A DNA stretch of 64,000 nt from Bacillus andreraoultii (GTDB lineage Bacteria > Bacillota > Bacilli > Bacillales > Caldibacillaceae). Of the stretch, positions 1-8,648 are shown piece by piece; positions within the stretch are counted from its first letter, which is position 1; the number at the start of each line of letters is the position of its first letter. The notes below the pieces were generated by a model. That model was not told the origin of the DNA, did no database searches, and worked only from the letters and a program-made list of their open reading frames with translations. The position numbers and the translations under genes were made by a program. The stretch spans positions 2,776,785 through 2,840,784 of the forward strand of contig NZ_LN868937.1 in assembly GCF_001244735.1 (NCBI RefSeq), written 5' to 3'.

Positions 1-240
1 AATATATGGAGGCTCGTAATCTTTTGGTAATTTCGAATCACGATAGTTGACTAACACATAAATATAGATGGCTGTCACCGCAATAACAACAATCGACATC
101 ACCCCAATGGATAACCAAATAACATCTGCCTGCAACTTTGCCTGAGGCCCTTTTGGATCAAGAACAGCAACCTTTTTACAACCTGTGAGAATGAATGTAA
201 TAAAAGCATAAACAAAAAGATGTGCTACGCTTTTTTTCAT
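1..240 (-). CDS. qoxA: Quinol oxidase (cytochrome aa3) subunit II, 5' part only
   Basis: This is the first 80 codons of a gene that leaves the window on the left. The protein opens with a short basic stretch, a hydrophobic segment and a lipobox ending in LTGC, so it is a lipoprotein. The mature start reads VLDPKGPQAK, a hallmark of Bacillus QoxA, followed by a transmembrane helix around residues 43-65 and then VNYRDSKLPKDYEPPYI. QoxA is the membrane-anchored CuA-less subunit II of the menaquinol oxidase that ends the aerobic respiratory chain. AGGAG lies 8 bases before the ATG. The qoxBCD genes would be expected further left. Family call is firm; the catalytic periplasmic domain is not visible here. 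Confidence 0.9.
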   Translation of the reverse strand, partial: MKKSVAHLFVYAFITFILTGCKKVAVLDPKGPQAKLQADVIWLSIGVMSIVVIAVTAIYIYVLVNYRDSKLPKDYEPPYI

Positions 241-825
241 TGACGAAACTCCTCTCTTCACATGATTTGTTCACTATGTGTACTTTCTAGCATAAACGTA
301 TTTCTCGCTACTTCTCATCCATTGCAACGACAATCGAACGGTGCAACACCTGGAGACGGTTTTTGGATACGATGAAATTGTTCATATTCCCGTATTGGAC
401 ACCCTTTTTTAATCATTCATTTTTTAAGGTAACCGAAAAAAATGAAAATAACCCAAAAAAAGGAATTTCATTGAAAAAGATTTGAAATGGAGAGACAAAT
501 CCGTAGACAGAGATTGAGTCGAAAAAGAAAAGTTTTCGTGTATTTGTTCATCAAGAATGTTGATAAACCCGTGTTTTCAAGGATAAAATGAGGAATCTAT
601 GGGGAAAGAAGCAACTTTCTAGCAACTCTTTTCGCGTTACTCACGCTATTTCGGGTTCATAGACGCATTTTATGAGCCGTTTTTCACGTACTACAATAAG
701 TTTTAAGTTATATAAACTCCGCCTTGTCTCGTTTCTACCTCTCTTGTGATTACCTGAGCAAATTTTTTATCACTAGAAGATGTTAGTATTTAAGTAACAA
801 TGGATAAACCTTCAATCGAGTGTAG
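241..825. other. Intergenic gap upstream of qoxA
   Basis: No convincing gene is visible on either strand. The left part must hold the qoxA promoter, but I see no clear consensus boxes. The stretch from about 640 to 700 is an inverted copy of a repeat found at 39616-39793, annotated separately. Poly-A/T runs and several in-frame stops argue against coding. Confidence 0.5.
640..700 (-). repeat. Dispersed repeat family C, single copy
   Basis: Read on the minus strand this carries CACG, AAAACGGCTCA and CTATGAACCCG in the same order as the tandem units at 39616-39793. It is a single diverged copy in the opposite orientation, lying in a gap with no gene. Confidence 0.6.
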
Positions 826-990
826 AGCAATCGTATACTTTCCTATTAGCCAAAAAGAAAACGAGGTTGCCTAAAAGTGGATATCGTAAAAAATGTGATA
901 ATCAAAGGTATCGATATATCGAGGTTTTGAAACACGAAAAGGGGCATCCGAAAATCAAAAATACAACTTTCTGGACAACCCCGCTTTCTT
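826..990 (+). repeat. Fragment of repeat family A followed by repeat family B
   Basis: Positions 826-860 match the tail of family A (TACTTTCCTATTAGCC followed by AAAGAAAAC). Positions about 925-977 match family B, whose other copy is inverted at 13797-13915; shared blocks include TGAAACA, GAAAAGG, CATCC, AAATCAAAAAT and ACTTTCTGGACA. No reading frame is preserved. Confidence 0.6.
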
Positions 991-1037
991 TCACTCAATA
1001 TTTACATTTTCGATAAAACAACAACATTCCTCAAAAA

Positions 1038-1628
1038 TCACTTATTACTCTGATACGTTTTATACATAAACGCAAAACAGTCATACCATGTTTCACCAAC
1101 ATAATCAGGTAATCCAGCTGTATAGGAATTCATATAAATGGTTTGATTTTCAATTCCCTTTTGTTCGGGGTTTGGAATTGTTAATGTACGAATATCATCT
1201 AATATGGCAACACTCGCCCAATATTTTTCAGGATTCGCTTTGCGCATATAAGCAAAGCGTCCACATTCTGCACTTAATCCACTATCTTCCGGTATCGTAA
1301 AATGGCTGAACATAAACTGACATTGTTCGAGTTGTTCATTATCCCCTTCTGCAATCATTGCATTTGTTATGACGTGGTCAGCGTCTTTTTTATTGATTTC
1401 ATTATTATGTTGTGGTAGGTAATAATCTAAATGAACCGATTCACATAGATCAGCCAATAGTTCTAATCCAAGTCTCCCAAAATCATTAAACATTTGCCCA
1501 CTACCTAGATAGACTTTTACTTCATGATTAAAATTAAAATCATTTACAATTTCAGCGATTCGATGTTTTTCCATAAACTCGGAAAGCATCTGCCTAAAAT
1601 GGTTTAATTGTATTGGTTGTTTATTCAT
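1038..1628 (-). CDS. Nucleoside 2-deoxyribosyltransferase-like protein
   Basis: A 196-residue protein. A nucleotide-binding-like opening, VYLGSGQMFNDFG, appears near residue 39. An acidic motif, IPEDSGLSAECGRFAYM, appears near residue 112 and matches the E-x-x-x-E-x-G-x-A signature that closes the active site of nucleoside 2-deoxyribosyltransferases. These enzymes move a deoxyribose between bases in purine/pyrimidine salvage. The C-terminal TWYDCFAFM also resembles this fold. GGGAG lies 6 bases before the ATG. The gene stands alone between two repeat-rich gaps, so context does not sharpen the call. A nucleoside hydrolase-like or phage-type base-salvage role is possible; substrate unknown. Confidence 0.55.
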   Translation of the reverse strand: MNKQPIQLNHFRQMLSEFMEKHRIAEIVNDFNFNHEVKVYLGSGQMFNDFGRLGLELLADLCESVHLDYYLPQHNNEINKKDADHVITNAMIAEGDNEQLEQCQFMFSHFTIPEDSGLSAECGRFAYMRKANPEKYWASVAILDDIRTLTIPNPEQKGIENQTIYMNSYTAGLPDYVGETWYDCFAFMYKTYQSNK

Positions 1629-1780
1629 ACGTATCTCCCTTTTCTTCTGTAAAATTTTCCTATCGTCATCTCGTTAAAGAAATCTCAAGGCTGTTAGCAT
1701 TTAGGCGAAAGCGCCAAAAATTTTTTAGAAATGCTGTCGAAGTCGTTCTTAGGGCGCTAACGCATGAGAAAAGTAGAAAT

Positions 1781-1922
1781 AAAAGAAAACTTATGACTTG
1801 GGCCACAGGCAACCAATGAGACTAGAGTTCACCGAAAAAGCTTTTTACCGGCTGCAATGCAATACTCAAAACCCTCCTTGTGCGCTTATGCATAAATGAT
1901 TTCTACTTTCCTATTAGCTGGA
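1781..1922 (+). repeat. Dispersed repeat family A, copy 1
   Basis: Shares the core AAAGAAAAC ... GGCAACCA ... GACTAGAGTTCACCG with the other copies. It has the first hairpin (CCGAAAAAGC/TTTTTACCGG) and the tail TACTTTCCTATTAGC. It lies in the 376-base gap between the thiolase gene and the 1038-1628 gene, which holds nothing else I can recognise. Confidence 0.7.
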
Positions 1923-2004
1923 AATTTCATACTTTTCCAATAGCCATTGAAAAACTTTTCCTAAACCGGAAGCAATAGAAATCACATGTTGTATCCGTTA
2001 CACA

Positions 2005-3180
2005 TCATTTCTCGATTAACATAGAAACACCAATGCCCCCACCAACACATAAAGATGCAACTCCTTTGTTGGCATTTTGTCTTTGTAATTCATATAAAAG
2101 CGTCACTAAAATTCTTGCTCCACTCGCTCCAATTGGGTGACCTAAAGCAATAGCACCACCATTAACATTTACTTTATCCATATGAAGTTGTAAATCACGG
2201 GTCACCGCAATACTTTGCGAGGCAAAAGCTTCATTTAATTCGAAGAGGTTCACTTCCGATATGTTTAATTTCGTTTTCTCTAATAATCTTTTCATCGAAT
2301 AATACGGTGCATACCCCATCATTTCCGGGCTTGTCCCAACTTCCGCATATCCTTTCATTACCCCTAAATAAGGAATCTTTCGTTCATCTGCCATCGATTT
2401 TCTCATTAACACGACACAAGCTGCCCCATCATTCAGCGTAGAAGAGTTACCTGCTGTTACTGTTCCATCTTCCACAAAGGCTGGCCTCAATTTTTGTAAA
2501 CTTTCTAAACTTGTCGTATGACGAATTGATTCATCAGCAGTAAATTCACTGATCTCTTTTCCTTTTTTAACTGTTACAGGAACAATTTCATCTTTAAATT
2601 TCCCATTCCTCTGTGCTTGGCTTGCCCTCCTTTGCGATTCCAATGCAAACTGATCCTGTTCCATACGACTAATTCCAAACTTCTCAGCTATTTTTTCAGC
2701 GGTTACTCCCATATGGCTTTGTTCAAAAGCATCTGTTAAACCATCATAAACCATACTATCCACCAGCTCGCCATTGCCCATTTTTTGTCCCCAACGCACA
2801 TTAGGTAGAAGAAACGGTGCTTGTGACATATTTTCTGTCCCTCCTGCAACAACAACATCGGCCTCACCTAATTGGATCGCTTGGGCACCTAAAATGATCG
2901 ATTTCAACCCAGAACCACAAACTTCATTAATCGTCATTGCTGGCGCTTCATAAGGAATTCCGGCATGAATTGAAATTTGGCGTGCCGGATTTTGGCCTAG
3001 TCCTGCTTGAAGCACATTTCCAAAAATAACTTGATCAATTTCTTGTGCAGAAATATTTGCTCTTTTTATTGCCTCTTTTGTAGCAATAACTCCTAATTGA
3101 ACTGCTGATATATTTTTTAAACTGCCGCCGAACTTCCCAATTGGTGTGCGGGCAGCACTAATAATGACAACTTCTTCCAT
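2005..3180 (-). CDS. Acetyl-CoA C-acetyltransferase (thiolase)
   Basis: A 391-residue biosynthetic-type thiolase that condenses two acetyl-CoA to acetoacetyl-CoA. The nucleophile Cys88 sits in NEVCGSGLKS. The NEAFAS motif lies near residue 317, the active-site His in GGAIALGHPIGASG near 347, and the second Cys in SLCVGGGIG near 377. Length is normal for the family. It is divergent from the HMG-CoA synthase gene that starts about 285 bases away, and the reductase follows. A role as the first step of the mevalonate route is therefore likely, although fatty-acid or acetoacetate metabolism (AtoB/PhaA/ThlA-like roles) cannot be excluded. Confidence 0.9.
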   Translation of the reverse strand: MEEVVIISAARTPIGKFGGSLKNISAVQLGVIATKEAIKRANISAQEIDQVIFGNVLQAGLGQNPARQISIHAGIPYEAPAMTINEVCGSGLKSIILGAQAIQLGEADVVVAGGTENMSQAPFLLPNVRWGQKMGNGELVDSMVYDGLTDAFEQSHMGVTAEKIAEKFGISRMEQDQFALESQRRASQAQRNGKFKDEIVPVTVKKGKEISEFTADESIRHTTSLESLQKLRPAFVEDGTVTAGNSSTLNDGAACVVLMRKSMADERKIPYLGVMKGYAEVGTSPEMMGYAPYYSMKRLLEKTKLNISEVNLFELNEAFASQSIAVTRDLQLHMDKVNVNGGAIALGHPIGASGARILVTLLYELQRQNANKGVASLCVGGGIGVSMLIEK

Positions 3181-3297
3181 ATAATCTACTCATTCCTTCT
3201 CTATAATTTATTGTACGAGTAAAACCAGTCATTTGGACATTCTTTATAAACGAATGTAATTACTATATGCGGATAACTTTTTCCAACATTTTTTTAT

Positions 3298-3326
3298 TTG
3301 CTAGAATCCTAGAAGAATATTATAGT
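3298..3326 (+). promoter_or_regulatory. Possible sigma-A promoter for mvaS
   Basis: TTGCTA and TATAGT are separated by 17 bases. The start of mvaS lies about 140 bases downstream, so the leader would be long. The call rests on the boxes alone. Confidence 0.35.
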
Positions 3327-3465
3327 ATATTTATCGTAGTTTTTCCTTGTATGAAACTTGTTAAAATAAGGAACAATATATATACTAAATTGGATTTTTA
3401 CAAATTTCAAAGTTTAACTTTTCTTTTTACACAAAATTGATACTAACGATAAAGGTGTGACAAAC

Positions 3466-4638
3466 TTGAAAATTGGAATAGACAAAATTAATTTTTTTAT
3501 ACCTCATTTATATGTAGATATGAATAAACTAGCACTTGCTAGAAATGTTGAACCAGCGAAGTTCACAATCGGTATTGGGCAAGAGAAAATGGCAGTTGCT
3601 CCAATAACACAAGATACCGTAACATTAGCTGCCAATGCCGCTGTTGAAATTTTAACAGATGAAGATAAAGAAAAAATTGATACGGTTATTTTTGCTACAG
3701 AATCAGGAATTGACCATTCTAAAGCCGCAGCGATTTATGTGCATCGCCTACTCGGGCTTAAACATCATGCACGTGCATTTGAAATAAAAGAAGCTTGTTA
3801 TGGAGCTACAGCAGCTATTCAACTAGCAAAAGGACACATCGCATTACATCCAGACAGTAAAGTACTTGTCTTAGGATCTGACATTTCCCGGTATGGTTTA
3901 CATTCATCAGGTGAAGTTACACAAGGAGCCGGAGCTGTAGCGATCCTTATTAGCGCCAACCCAAAAATTATGACGATTGAAGAACCAAGTGTGTTTCATA
4001 CAGAAGATATTATGGATTTTTGGCGTCCAATCTACTCGGATGTCGCCTATGTAGATGGAAAGTTCTCTAACGAAAAATATATCTCCTTTTTCCAAACTGT
4101 ATGGGGACAATTTAAAGCTGAAACAGACATGACTTTAGCTGATTTTGAAGCCATTTGTTTCCATATGCCTTATACAAAAATGGGACTAAAAGCGTTAAAA
4201 TCAGTATTAGACGAAGGATATAACTCAGATCAAGAAAGACTTTTAGCTAATTATGATGTAAGTAAACAATATAGTAAAGTAGTAGGCAATATTTATACAG
4301 GCTCACTATACTTAAGTCTTCTCTCATTACTAGAGTTAAATACCGATTTAGATGCAGGAGACCGAATTGGATTATACAGCTATGGTTCTGGTGCTGTTGG
4401 CGAATTTTTCAGTGGCATTATCCAACCAGGTTATCGTGACTTTTTACAAGCTGAAAAGCACGAAAAACTCCTAAAAGAACGGAAAGAGTTAAGTATTGAA
4501 GAATATGAAAAAATCTTCCAAGAAACATTGCCAACTGACGGTTCTGCGTTAACTTTATCGATTGACGAGGACCCCGCAGATATTTGTTTAGCAGGAATTG
4601 ATCGTCATATGCGCCAATATATAAATAAAAACTTGTAA
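3466..4638 (+). CDS. mvaS: Hydroxymethylglutaryl-CoA synthase
   Basis: About 390 residues. It condenses acetyl-CoA with acetoacetyl-CoA to HMG-CoA. The N-terminus MKIGIDKINFFIPH matches Gram-positive MvaS. The general acid Glu lies in FATESGIDHSKAAA, the catalytic Cys in KEACYGATAAIQLA near residue 108, and the His in ICFHMPYTKMG near residue 228. The C-terminal GNIYTGSLYLSL and GLYSYGSGAVGEF are family signatures. I place the start at TTG 3466 because AAAGGTG lies about 8 bases before it. An in-frame GTG at 3457 overlaps that ribosome site and is unlikely. The gene is divergent from the thiolase and convergent with mvaA, sharing a terminator. Confidence 0.95.
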   Translation: MKIGIDKINFFIPHLYVDMNKLALARNVEPAKFTIGIGQEKMAVAPITQDTVTLAANAAVEILTDEDKEKIDTVIFATESGIDHSKAAAIYVHRLLGLKHHARAFEIKEACYGATAAIQLAKGHIALHPDSKVLVLGSDISRYGLHSSGEVTQGAGAVAILISANPKIMTIEEPSVFHTEDIMDFWRPIYSDVAYVDGKFSNEKYISFFQTVWGQFKAETDMTLADFEAICFHMPYTKMGLKALKSVLDEGYNSDQERLLANYDVSKQYSKVVGNIYTGSLYLSLLSLLELNTDLDAGDRIGLYSYGSGAVGEFFSGIIQPGYRDFLQAEKHEKLLKERKELSIEEYEKIFQETLPTDGSALTLSIDEDPADICLAGIDRHMRQYINKNL

Positions 4639-4658
4639 TGTATCTCATTCTAATAACC

Positions 4659-4706
4659 AAGAAAAAGAGGTTCGCAACAATTCACTTGTGAACCTCTTTT
4701 TCTTAT
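4659..4706. terminator. Bidirectional terminator between mvaS and mvaA
   Basis: A long inverted repeat, AAGAAAAAGAGGTTC against GAACCTCTTTTTCTT, with A- and T-runs on both sides. It can stop transcripts arriving from mvaS (+) and mvaA (-). Confidence 0.85.
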
Positions 4707-4743
4707 TTACTGCATCAAATTTCCTTTTCCAATCGCATGTATT

Positions 4744-6042
4744 TTACGCTTTATTTTTTCTTATTTCCTTCAAAATGTTCTTCGCTGTTTCTATATCCAT
4801 TGTTTTACTCTGTTTTAATCTTTCACTAACGACTTCAATTTCTGTATCCTTTGCTCCTGCACTAATTGCAATTGATTTAACATGAAGGCTCATATGCCCT
4901 TTCTGTATCCCTTCTGTCACAAGTGCTTTCATAGCTGAAAAATTTTGCCCAAGCCCGACAGAAACGATAATTGATTCTAGTTCTTTCGCATTCTCATAGC
5001 CCATGAGCCGTTTATTAAACTGTGCGGCAGGATGAATACTAATTTGTCCCCCTACTGCCCCAACAGGAAGAGGAATGGTCAAACTTCCTATTAAATCACC
5101 ATTCTCTGCTTTACTCCAAGTAGATAAGGAACGATATTGTCCACTTCTAGCAGCATACGCATGGGCACCCGCTTCAATCGCCCGCCAATCATTCCCAGAA
5201 GCAATAACAACCGCATCAATCCCATTCATAATCCCTTTATTATGGGTTGCAGCACGATATGGATCTACATAAGCAAATTGTGTTGCTTCAATGATTCGGT
5301 CACGCACTTCCTCTCCAGTGAATTCACCTCTTTCAAGTAATGTTACTGGAATACGACATTTTGCTGTTGCTAGGCATTCCGTCGTATAGTTGGAAAGGAT
5401 GCCCATTAATGCTGTCCCACCAGTTAACTTTTCTAAATAAGGTTTCACTGCTTCATTCATTGTGTTAATAATATTTGCACCCATTGCCTCTAATGTTTCT
5501 ATTTGGAGATGAACAACGAGAAAATCAGGCGTATTGAACGGTTCTTCAGCTGGCAAAATACGAACAATTAAATTTTTTGCACCACCACCCCGCTTTACGA
5601 TTGAAGGTTTTGCTTCATTAGCGATTTGTAATATATTCGCTTTATGTTCCAAAATGATGTGTTCTGCCTCTTTTACATTCGCTACATCTTTTAAAGCAAT
5701 TTGTCCAATCATCGTACGGTTTTGAATATCCGTCTTGAAACCACCTGCTTTATTGATAATTTTCGCTGCAGAACTAGCTGCTGCAACAACAGAAGGCTCC
5801 TCAATTGCCATTGGAACAATATATTCTTTCCCGTCTATTAAAAAATTCATGGCTGCTCCAAGTGGTAATTCATATATGCCAATCTGATTCTCAATCATAT
5901 TGTTGGCAACTTCACTCGGTATCGATAAGCCATTTTTTAATAAATTTGCATCTTCTTCAGAAATCACCTTAGCTTTTCTTAACGCATCAATCCGCTCTAG
6001 TCGCGTTTTTTTGTAAAACTTATGTAGGTAGTTTTTCTCCAT
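4744..6042 (-). CDS. mvaA: Hydroxymethylglutaryl-CoA reductase, degradative (class II) type fold
   Basis: A 432-residue class II HMG-CoA reductase that makes mevalonate from HMG-CoA. Visible active-site motifs are the Glu in MAIEEPSVVAAASS near residue 83, the Lys in THNKGIMNG near 267, the Asp in ASGNDWRA near 283 and the His in QKGHMSLH near 381. Length matches Staphylococcus and Enterococcus MvaA. GGGAG precedes the ATG by 6 bases. With the thiolase and MvaS next door, the upper mevalonate pathway from acetyl-CoA to mevalonate is complete here. The kinases and decarboxylase are not in the window. Confidence 0.95.
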   Translation of the reverse strand: MEKNYLHKFYKKTRLERIDALRKAKVISEEDANLLKNGLSIPSEVANNMIENQIGIYELPLGAAMNFLIDGKEYIVPMAIEEPSVVAAASSAAKIINKAGGFKTDIQNRTMIGQIALKDVANVKEAEHIILEHKANILQIANEAKPSIVKRGGGAKNLIVRILPAEEPFNTPDFLVVHLQIETLEAMGANIINTMNEAVKPYLEKLTGGTALMGILSNYTTECLATAKCRIPVTLLERGEFTGEEVRDRIIEATQFAYVDPYRAATHNKGIMNGIDAVVIASGNDWRAIEAGAHAYAARSGQYRSLSTWSKAENGDLIGSLTIPLPVGAVGGQISIHPAAQFNKRLMGYENAKELESIIVSVGLGQNFSAMKALVTEGIQKGHMSLHVKSIAISAGAKDTEIEVVSERLKQSKTMDIETAKNILKEIRKNKA

Positions 6043-6418
6043 CGTTTTCTCCCTTCAGACTACAAAATACGATTCTCTACAATTTATTTTAATTGGAAAT
6101 GACATAAATTTGAAGCCTTTACATCGATACTCATTTCAAAACTACAATCCATTTAATAGTGACAGTATTGTCATGGGTGGACTTAGTTTTTTTCGAAAAT
6201 AGTTGAAAAAAAATCACATGACAACTACGAGATGCCCTTATCAATTTCAATCGCATGAATAGACCAATCGATAAGTTCCCCCATTTTCATGTCTTTTTTA
6301 AACAGCTTCTTTTTAACGGAAATTTTCTCTCTAGTACGTCTTCCTATGAAATTTCCACCCTTTCTACTACAATTATAATTGGTAATAAATATCAAAATTG
6401 TTAATTGGAGGGAGTTTG
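6043..6418. other. Gap between mvaA and the first amidase
   Basis: AT-rich and without a convincing gene. A 79-codon open frame on the minus strand overlaps the amidase start and has no ribosome site. Promoters for both divergent genes must lie here, but no consensus pair stands out. Confidence 0.4.
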
Positions 6419-7912
6419 TTGGACAAGCAAACATATATGTCTTTAGACGGAATTGGTTTAGCACAATTAGTAAAGGAAAAAGAAGTATCTCCTACTGAAT
6501 TAGTCGAGACAGCATTTGAAAGATTAGAAGAAGTAAATCCGACACTAAATGCAGTGATTCAAACACGGAAGGAAAAAGTTCTTCAAGAGACAAAAGATCT
6601 TCGCATCGATGAACAAGCATTTGCTGGGGTCCCCATCGTACTAAAAGATATTTCCCAAGCAGTTAAAGGAGAACGACTAACATCTGGATCTAAATTGTTC
6701 CTTAATCATATTGCTAAGCAAGATTCCAATCTTGTCGCAAAGCTTCGGAAGGCGGGATTTTTATTTCTTGGTCATACGAACACACCGGAATTTGGTTTAA
6801 AAAATATTACCGAACCCGAAGTTCACGGTGCAACACGAAATCCATGGAATACTGAATACTCCCCTGGTGGTTCCAGTGGTGGTTCCGCAGCCAGTATCGC
6901 ATCTGGTATTGTCCCTATTGCTGGAGCGAGTGATGGAGGCGGATCTATTCGTATCCCTGCATCATTTACGGGATTATTTGGACTAAAACCGACTCGTGGA
7001 AGAACTCCGGTTGGACCAGGTGTCGGGCGCCAATGGCAAGGTGCGTCGATTGATTTTGCTTTAACAAGGTCCGTTCGCGATAGTGCAGCCCTTTTAGACC
7101 TATTACAAACTGTACAACAAGAAGCAGCCTATCAAACACCACTATATAATGGTAGCTATTTCGAACTCGTTAAAAAACCGAAAAAGCAAAAATTCCGTAT
7201 CGCATTCACAACGGAATCTCCTGTTGGTACGCCTGTTAGTGAAGAGGCACGTCAAGCTGTTTTCAAAACTGTGAAATGGTTAGAAGAACAAGGTCATGAA
7301 GTAGAAGAAAAGGCAAACGATGTCGACGGTATTCGCTTAATGGAAAACTACTATATTATGAATTGTGGCGAAATAAGCGGTATGGTGGACTCAATGGAAG
7401 AAGCACTCGGTAGACCAATTACCGTAAATGATATGGAAATTGTCGCTTGGGTACTAACTGTTGCTGGAAAATCAGTAACTGCTTCAGATTATACAAGAAG
7501 TCTTGAAGAATGGGATATAGCCGCAGCACAAATGGCGAACTTTCATCAGACTTACGATCTTTACGTAACACCAGCAACAGCGAATGAAGCTCCTAAAGTA
7601 GGTGAATTAACGCATACAGAACAAGAAATTGCCGAATTACTGAAAGTACATGACCTAAGCAAAAACGAACAACAAAAACTTGTTTACGATATGTTTGAAG
7701 CCAGTCTCACTTACACTCCATTTACACAACTGGCAAATTTAACAGGTCAACCAGCAATGAGTGTCCCAGTTCACCTCACGAAGGCTGGACTTCCACTCGG
7801 CGTTCAAGTCATGGCACCAAAAGGAAAAGAAGACTGGTTATTACAACTAGCGGCGGAAATAGAACAGTCAGACCTTTGGATTGGCATGAAAGGAAATCCG
7901 ATGTTTTCTTAA
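6419..7912 (+). CDS. Amidase (amidase signature family), paralogue 1
   Basis: About 497 residues of the amidase signature family, which hydrolyses C-N bonds of amides with a Ser-cisSer-Lys triad. Counting from TTG 6419, the triad is Lys76 (PIVLKDIS), Ser152 ([11 protein letters not shown]) and Ser176 ([10 protein letters not shown]), with the usual 24-residue spacing between the serines. The start is TTG 6419, 7 bases after GGAGG at 6407; an earlier in-frame TTG precedes the ribosome site. It is closely similar to the amidase at 10312 and separated from it by an amino-acid permease. Substrate is unknown. Lack of gatBC neighbours argues against a tRNA amidotransferase role. Confidence 0.88.
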   Translation: MDKQTYMSLDGIGLAQLVKEKEVSPTELVETAFERLEEVNPTLNAVIQTRKEKVLQETKDLRIDEQAFAGVPIVLKDISQAVKGERLTSGSKLFLNHIAKQDSNLVAKLRKAGFLFLGHTNTPEFGLKNITEPEVHGATRNPWNTEYSPGGSSGGSAASIASGIVPIAGASDGGGSIRIPASFTGLFGLKPTRGRTPVGPGVGRQWQGASIDFALTRSVRDSAALLDLLQTVQQEAAYQTPLYNGSYFELVKKPKKQKFRIAFTTESPVGTPVSEEARQAVFKTVKWLEEQGHEVEEKANDVDGIRLMENYYIMNCGEISGMVDSMEEALGRPITVNDMEIVAWVLTVAGKSVTASDYTRSLEEWDIAAAQMANFHQTYDLYVTPATANEAPKVGELTHTEQEIAELLKVHDLSKNEQQKLVYDMFEASLTYTPFTQLANLTGQPAMSVPVHLTKAGLPLGVQVMAPKGKEDWLLQLAAEIEQSDLWIGMKGNPMFS

Positions 7913-7954
7913 ACGATATGTATACAGATTCCTTTCGAGTGCTTTTAACAATGT

Positions 7955-7986
7955 GAAAAACCCAAGCGTACAGTCCTTGGGTTTTC
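7955..7986 (+). terminator. Rho-independent terminator after amidase 1
   Basis: GAAAACCCAAG and CTTGGGTTTTC form a stem with a 9-base loop, followed by a T-rich tract. Confidence 0.8.
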
Positions 7987-8648
7987 CTTTTTCGTGGACG
8001 CTTCTTGATCTACTTGAAATTTTCATACTTGACTTTTAAAAACAATATCTTGCAAAAGCCCCCTTTCTTCCTTCGTACGTAAGGAAAAACAAGGAATTGT
8101 GTTTGTCTTTTTTATGTGTAAAGAAGCCTTTAAGCAACCAAGAGCCGTAGTTCGCCGAAAAAGCTTTTTTTCGGCTGCGATGCAATGCTTCTAGATCCTT
8201 CCTTGTGCACTTATGCGCACAAGGAAAGTAGGAATTGGAAAATTTATACTTTCTATTAGCCTAAAGAAAACTCAGGGCGTCCCTTAGTTTCCTTTACAAA
8301 TAGATTCGCAAGCTTTGTAAAAACATATATGGAAATACCTTTTTTCCAAACAGAAGAAGATTTTCTACTTAACTAAGTGAACCAATATCCCGTTTAAAAA
8401 AGAACAAGGAAGAATTTTTATATTGCGGTTTACTGTTTATTTTGCCATAATGTTTAAGTATTCACATTAACGAATGGTGTTTATTTCTGTTCATCTATTA
8501 AACATCAATAAACGTAATAAGCCACACATTAACTTGCCATGTTTTAACTGTATTCCGTAATCACCCCAACTTCTTTATGTGGGGATTATTGCAAAATTGG
8601 ACGCAAACGTGACTTAGCGCATTTCATTTTTGAAGGGAGCATGCCTTA
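7987..8648. other. Gap between amidase 1 and the permease
   Basis: About 660 bases without a gene. It holds family A repeat copy 2 (annotated separately). Just before the permease is a weak hairpin near 8560-8590 (CACCCCAAC/TGTGGGGATT) whose role is unclear. Confidence 0.4.
8120..8262 (+). repeat. Dispersed repeat family A, copy 2
   Basis: Contains the best-preserved pair of hairpins. The first is GCCGAAAAAGC against TTTTTTTCGGC. The second is TTCCTTGTGC against GCACAAGGAA. The unit closes with the tail AATTTATACTTTCTATTAGCC. Confidence 0.75.
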
